The notes beneath the pieces are model-generated. The model ran no database searches, was not told where the DNA came from, and saw only the letters and a program-made list of their open reading frames with translations. A stretch of 8,563 nucleotides of DNA from an uncultured Gemmatimonadota bacterium (GTDB taxonomy: Bacteria > Gemmatimonadota > Gemmatimonadetes > Gemmatimonadales > Gemmatimonadaceae). Below, piece after piece: positions 6,044 to 8,563 of this stretch (position 1 is its first letter; the number at the start of each line of letters is the position of its first letter). Both the position numbers and the translations under genes were made by a program. Location of the stretch: positions 1-8,563 of the forward strand of contig CAMLHT010000168.1 of the NCBI GenBank assembly GCA_946479895.1. Direction: 5' to 3'.

Positions 6044-6314
6044 CCTGAGGCGCTACGGCGCCGAAGGTCATCCCGGGCACCAGCGAGGGATCTGCTCCTG
6101 AAGGGTCGCGGGCGAGGCCGCAAGGCGTCGCCCGCGTGTAGTGAGAGGTACCGTGTTGCAGGTCCGCGCAGGCGCCAACGGCGCCCTGCGCGTTCAGATA
6201 AAACTTCCGCCTGACGCTTCCGCGTCAGCGGAAGCGCCAGGTCGGAGCCTTCATCTCCATTCGAGCCTACCGCGTATGAAGGGCGGGGTAGGGCGATACC
6301 GGATCGATTCCGGT
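6041..6314 (+). other. Hairpin-dense rpsD-rpoA intergenic region, candidate structured RNA
   Basis: The 294-nt gap contains successive potential stems on the + strand. H1 (6041-6070) pairs TGACCT with AGGTCA, then has tandem G-A/A-G mismatches, GGCGC/GCGCC and a UACG loop. H2 (6107-6136) has 12 pairs, one G-G mismatch and a GCAA loop. H3 (6165-6192) has 12 pairs with one bulge and an AAC loop. H4 (6204-6234) has 13 pairs, one bulge and a TTCC loop. H5 (6266-6292) and H6 (6298-6314) have 6 pairs each. None is followed by a T-tract, so they are not classical terminators. I do not recognise RNase P RNA, tmRNA, SRP RNA or a known riboswitch. It may be a leader controlling rpoA, a processing site, or a nest of repeats. 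Confidence 0.5.
6067..6093 (+). repeat. Probable divergent copy of a dispersed TCATCC...GGATCT intergenic repeat
   Basis: The segment reads TCATCC, then CGGGCACCAGCGAG, then GGATCT, with ATCCC (6070-6074) able to pair with GGGAT (6087-6091). From memory, a short palindromic repeat of the form TCATCC...GAGCGAAGCGA...GGATCT is widespread between genes in several phyla. This copy matches its ends and its AGCGA core but differs in the middle. The assignment rests on recollection, not on a search. Confidence 0.4.
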
Positions 6315-6337
6315 AAGACCAGAACACCTATCACATC

Positions 6338-7411
6338 ATGTCCAAGACCATCGATCTCCGCGGACTCGTCCGCCCGCAGCTCGTGGAAGCCACGAAGCGC
6401 GAGGACAATCCGTTCATCGCCGAGTTCCGGCTCCAGCCGCTCGAGCGCGGCTTCGGCCATACCCTCGGCAACGCCATGCGTCGCATGCTGCTGTCCTCCC
6501 TCCGCGGCTCCGCGGTGTGGGGCTTCCGCATCGACGGCGTCGTCCACGAGCACCAGACCATCGCCGGCGTCGTCGAGGACGTCCACCAGATCATCGGCAA
6601 CCTCAAGACCCTGACGCTCTCCCTCCCCGACGACGTCGAGGAAGCGGTGCTGCGGGTCTCGAAGAACAAGTCCGGCGCCGTCACGGCCGCCGACATCAAC
6701 GCCTCGAACGGCGTGCGCATCGGCGACCCGAAGCAGCACCTCTTCACCCTCCAGGACGACCGCGAGATCAACGTCGACCTGTACGTGAACAAGGGCCGCG
6801 GCTACGTCGAGGCCGACCAGCATGCCGTCGACCGCTCGCTGCCGGTCGACCTCGTCCGCATCGACTCGATCTACAACCCGGTCCGCCGCGTGAACTTCAC
6901 CGTGGCCGAGACCCGCGTCGGCCAGCGCACGGACTACGATCGCCTGACGCTCACCGTCGAGACGAACGGCACCGTGACGCCGGAAGAGGCGGTCAGCTAC
7001 GCCGCGGCGCTCTCGCAGACGTACTTCCAGTACTTCGTCGACTTCGGCTCGCACTCGTCGGCCCCGGTGGGCGGCGGGTCGGACGGCCTGTCGGCGGACG
7101 GCCAGCGCCTCGCGTCGACGCTCAAGACGCCGATCGACGATCTCGAGCTGTCGGTGCGCTCGGTCAACTCCCTCAAGAACTCGAACATCCGCACGCTGGG
7201 TGACCTGGTTCGCCAGACGGAGAGCCAGATCCTGCAGGTCAAGAACTTCGGAAAGAAGTCGCTTCAGGAGATCGCCGATCTCCTCGAGCGGAAGGAACTG
7301 AATTTCGGCATGCGGTTCGAGGAGTCGACGGATGGATCGGTGCGTGTGCTGGATGCCGGCACGCCCCCGAGCCGTGCCGCGGCGGCCGCACCTGACGACA
7401 TGGAGGAGTAG
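6338..7411 (+). CDS. rpoA: DNA-directed RNA polymerase subunit alpha
   Basis: The alpha dimer scaffolds RNA polymerase assembly, and its C-terminal domain reads UP elements and activators. The 357-aa chain has the N-terminal domain with ERGFGHTLGNAMRRMLLSSL near residue 35 and the RVGQRTDYDRLTL block near 190. A flexible glycine/serine linker spans about 235-260. The C-terminal domain carries R274, N277, G305 and K307 in VRSVNSLK and NFGKKSL, aligning with E. coli R265, N268, G296 and K298, so UP-element contacts are probably conserved. An acidic and alanine-rich tail of about 27 residues follows the usual FGMRFEES end, making it longer than the common 315-345 aa. No Shine-Dalgarno precedes ATG 6338. 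rplQ starts 3 nt after the stop, and its GGAGG site lies in the rpoA end. Confidence 0.98.
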   Translation: MSKTIDLRGLVRPQLVEATKREDNPFIAEFRLQPLERGFGHTLGNAMRRMLLSSLRGSAVWGFRIDGVVHEHQTIAGVVEDVHQIIGNLKTLTLSLPDDVEEAVLRVSKNKSGAVTAADINASNGVRIGDPKQHLFTLQDDREINVDLYVNKGRGYVEADQHAVDRSLPVDLVRIDSIYNPVRRVNFTVAETRVGQRTDYDRLTLTVETNGTVTPEEAVSYAAALSQTYFQYFVDFGSHSSAPVGGGSDGLSADGQRLASTLKTPIDDLELSVRSVNSLKNSNIRTLGDLVRQTESQILQVKNFGKKSLQEIADLLERKELNFGMRFEESTDGSVRVLDAGTPPSRAAAAAPDDMEE

Positions 7412-7414
7412 GCA

Positions 7415-7771
7415 ATGCGGCACCGGAAACAGGGGCGGCAACTGCGCCGCACGAGCGAGCAGCGCCTGGCGCTGCTCCGCAACCTCGCGACGTCTCTCAT
7501 CGAGAACGGCGCGATCGAGACGACCGAGGCGAAGGCGAAGGAGCTCCGCCCCTTCGTGGAGAAGCTGATCAGCAAGGCGAAGACGGGCACGCTGCACTCG
7601 CGCCGTCTGGCCGGCCGCCACATCCAGAAGCGCGCGGCGGCGGACAAGCTCTTTCAGGAAATCGGGCCGAAGTTCGCGACGCGGCCCGGCGGTTACACGC
7701 GCATCCTCAAGACCGCGCACCGCAAGGGTGACGGGGCGGAAATGGCGCGCATCGAGCTCGTGGAGAGCTGA
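7415..7771 (+). CDS. rplQ: Large-subunit ribosomal protein bL17
   Basis: The 118-aa protein lies near the polypeptide exit tunnel of the 50S subunit. The N-terminus MRHRKQGRQLRRTSEQRLAL and the block LLRNLATSLIENGAIETTEAK are diagnostic, followed by AKELRPFVEKLI and the C-terminal GGYTRILK and ARIELVE strands. A GGAGG motif in the last codons of rpoA is well placed for ATG 7415. rplQ follows rpoA in most bacterial alpha operons. Here rpmB follows after 3 nt, which is a less common arrangement. Confidence 0.98.
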   Translation: MRHRKQGRQLRRTSEQRLALLRNLATSLIENGAIETTEAKAKELRPFVEKLISKAKTGTLHSRRLAGRHIQKRAAADKLFQEIGPKFATRPGGYTRILKTAHRKGDGAEMARIELVES

Positions 7772-7774
7772 GTC

Positions 7775-7996
7775 ATGGCCATTCAACGGAACATCTGCTA
7801 CGTGTGCAAGAAGGGCGTTGCCTTCGGCAACAACGTCTCGCACGCGAACAACAAGACGCGCCGCACCTGGAAGCCGAACCTCCAGGTCGCACGGATCGAG
7901 CTCGACGGGAAGATCCAGAAGATCAAGGTCTGCACCCGTTGCCTGAACGCGGGCAAGATCAAGCGGGCGCCGCGAGGCAAGGCCGCCGCGGTTTGA
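7775..7996 (+). CDS. rpmB: Large-subunit ribosomal protein bL28, zinc-binding form
   Basis: The 73-aa protein shows the bL28 pattern: NICYVCKKG at the N-terminus, [20 protein letters not shown] in the middle, and [16 protein letters not shown] near the C-terminus. C8, C11, C53 and C56 give two CxxC pairs, the zinc-ribbon (C+) form. GGAG in the end of rplQ, 9 nt before ATG, may act as the ribosome-binding site. bL28 is more often paired with bL33 (rpmG) or stands alone, so its place at the end of an alpha operon is notable. A strong terminator begins 21 nt after the stop. Confidence 0.97.
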   Translation: MAIQRNICYVCKKGVAFGNNVSHANNKTRRTWKPNLQVARIELDGKIQKIKVCTRCLNAGKIKRAPRGKAAAV

Positions 7997-8017
7997 GCGG
8001 CGTGAACGCGAGTCGCG

Positions 8018-8048
8018 AAAGGGGAGCCCGCTTCGGGCTCCCCTTTTT
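8018..8048 (+). terminator. Intrinsic terminator of the ribosomal operon
   Basis: AAAGGGGAGCCC (8018-8029) pairs with GGGCTCCCCTTT (8035-8046) around a short GCTTC loop, followed by a run of five T (8044-8048). This is a textbook rho-independent terminator, placed between rpmB and carB on the + strand. Confidence 0.93.
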
Positions 8049-8089
8049 CGTGAATCGCCGCGCCGCCGGCACGTCAGGCCGCCCACAGC

Positions 8090-8118
8090 TTGATACGTCC
8101 CACCGATTCCGATTGCTT
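8090..8118 (+). promoter_or_regulatory. Weak candidate promoter for carB
   Basis: TTGATA (8090-8095) is a good -35 match. TTGCTT (8113-8118) lies 17 nt further on but keeps only the first and last T of a -10. Transcription would start near 8125, about 16 nt before the carB ATG. A carB promoter is expected here because of the terminator upstream, but this exact placement is uncertain. Confidence 0.35.
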
Positions 8119-8140
8119 TCCTTGTCTCCCATCCAGCTCA

Positions 8141-8563
8141 ATGCCACGTCGGTCTGATCTCAAGCGCATCCTCGTCATCGGGTCCGGTCCGATCGTCATC
8201 GGACAGGGCGCCGAGTTCGATTACTCCGGTACCCAGGCGACGAAGGCGCTCCGGGAGGAGGGGTACGAGGTCATCCTCGTCAACTCCAATCCGGCGACGA
8301 TCATGACCGACCCGGAGCTCGCGGACCGGACCTACATCGAGCCGGTGACGCCGGCGTTCGTCGAGCTCATCATCGAGCGCGAGAAGCCCGACGCCATCCT
8401 GCCGACGATGGGCGGCCAGACGGCGCTCAACGTCGCGATGGCGCTGCACGAGAGCGGCGCGCTCGAGAAGCACGGCGTGGAGCTGATCGGCGCGAACGCG
8501 CGCGCGATCGCCGTGGCCGAGGACCGCAAGCTGTTCGGCGAGGCGATGGCCCGCATCGGCCTC
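8141..8563 (+). CDS. carB: Carbamoyl-phosphate synthase large subunit, 5' part
   Basis: The frame runs from ATG 8141 to the window edge without a stop, giving 141 residues of a protein that is normally about 1070 aa. The full enzyme makes carbamoyl phosphate from bicarbonate, ATP and glutamine-derived ammonia for pyrimidine and arginine synthesis. Visible motifs are [20 protein letters not shown] (the N-terminal pre-ATP-grasp domain), [27 protein letters not shown], and the [10 protein letters not shown] loop. In many homologues the first motif reads GQACEFDYSG; here GA replaces AC. No Shine-Dalgarno is visible before the ATG (the preceding bases are CATCCAGCTCA). It follows the ribosomal-operon terminator and is likely transcribed separately. 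carA is not visible in the window. Confidence 0.95.
   Translation, partial: MPRRSDLKRILVIGSGPIVIGQGAEFDYSGTQATKALREEGYEVILVNSNPATIMTDPELADRTYIEPVTPAFVELIIEREKPDAILPTMGGQTALNVAMALHESGALEKHGVELIGANARAIAVAEDRKLFGEAMARIGL

Noticed and set aside
6107..6136. Intrinsic terminator after rpsD
   Set aside because: The stem is strong, but TGTAGTGAGAGG follows instead of a T-tract, and rpoA downstream needs transcription.
6041..6337. A known structural RNA (RNase P RNA, tmRNA, SRP RNA, common riboswitches) in the rpsD-rpoA gap
   Set aside because: None of the conserved core sequences I know for these RNAs is present.
6141..6614. A + strand frame starting at GTG in the rpsD-rpoA gap
   Set aside because: It translates palindromic sequence and continues out of frame into rpoA without a stop, so it is not a credible small gene.
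6251..8086. A 611-codon open frame on the minus strand across rpoA, rplQ and rpmB
   Set aside because: It is antisense to three unmistakable genes. Long antisense frames are expected where third codon positions are strongly GC-biased, and its product resembles no protein family I know.
1..8563. CRISPR array, insertion sequence, prophage or defence system
   Set aside because: No regularly spaced direct repeats, transposase, integrase or defence-gene motifs are seen. The content is core housekeeping genes.

Overview
This GC-rich bacterial window has strongly GC-biased third codon positions. It holds a translation and pyrimidine-synthesis neighbourhood. The lineage cannot be fixed from sequence alone. 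The protein style, an Rrf2 regulator with an unknown partner, and intergenic repeats of the TCATCC...GGATCT and CATTCCCATTCCC kinds make me lean towards Gemmatimonadota or Acidobacteriota, at low to moderate confidence.

Layout. Bases 3-65 are the last codons of an unidentified + strand gene. Bases 66-182 hold a G-rich arm and a matching C-rich arm that form a 22-bp inverted repeat with G-quadruplex potential. Next come an Rrf2-family regulator with three Fe-S-type cysteines (183-668) and an unrecognised 184-aa protein (671-1225). A tRNA-Leu(CAG) lies on the minus strand (1274-1357) with its own promoter and terminator. From about 1408 everything reads on the + strand. smpB, an N-acetylmuramoyl-L-alanine amidase, pyrD (class 1B) and pyrF are joined by three successive ATGA stop/start overlaps. 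After a 99-nt gap with a probable promoter comes an alpha-operon-like ribosomal block: rpmJ, rpsM, rpsK, rpsD, rpoA, rplQ, rpmB. It ends in a clear intrinsic terminator (8018-8048). The window closes inside the 5' part of carB.

How the genes fit together. SmpB rescues stalled ribosomes. The ribosomal proteins and RNA polymerase alpha are core translation and transcription components. PyrD, PyrF and CarB are pyrimidine-pathway enzymes that flank the ribosomal block on both sides. The amidase acts in the cell envelope and seems to be co-translated with its neighbours.

The least ordinary part is the 294-nt gap between rpsD and rpoA, inside what is normally a tight operon. It contains a run of at least six potential hairpins. 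The first includes the rpsD stop codon and has tandem G-A mismatches and a UACG tetraloop; the second has a GCAA tetraloop. A short dispersed-repeat-like segment lies between them. This is the best candidate here for an undescribed RNA element, although a nest of intergenic repeats is an equally serious explanation. The rest is mostly conserved housekeeping content.
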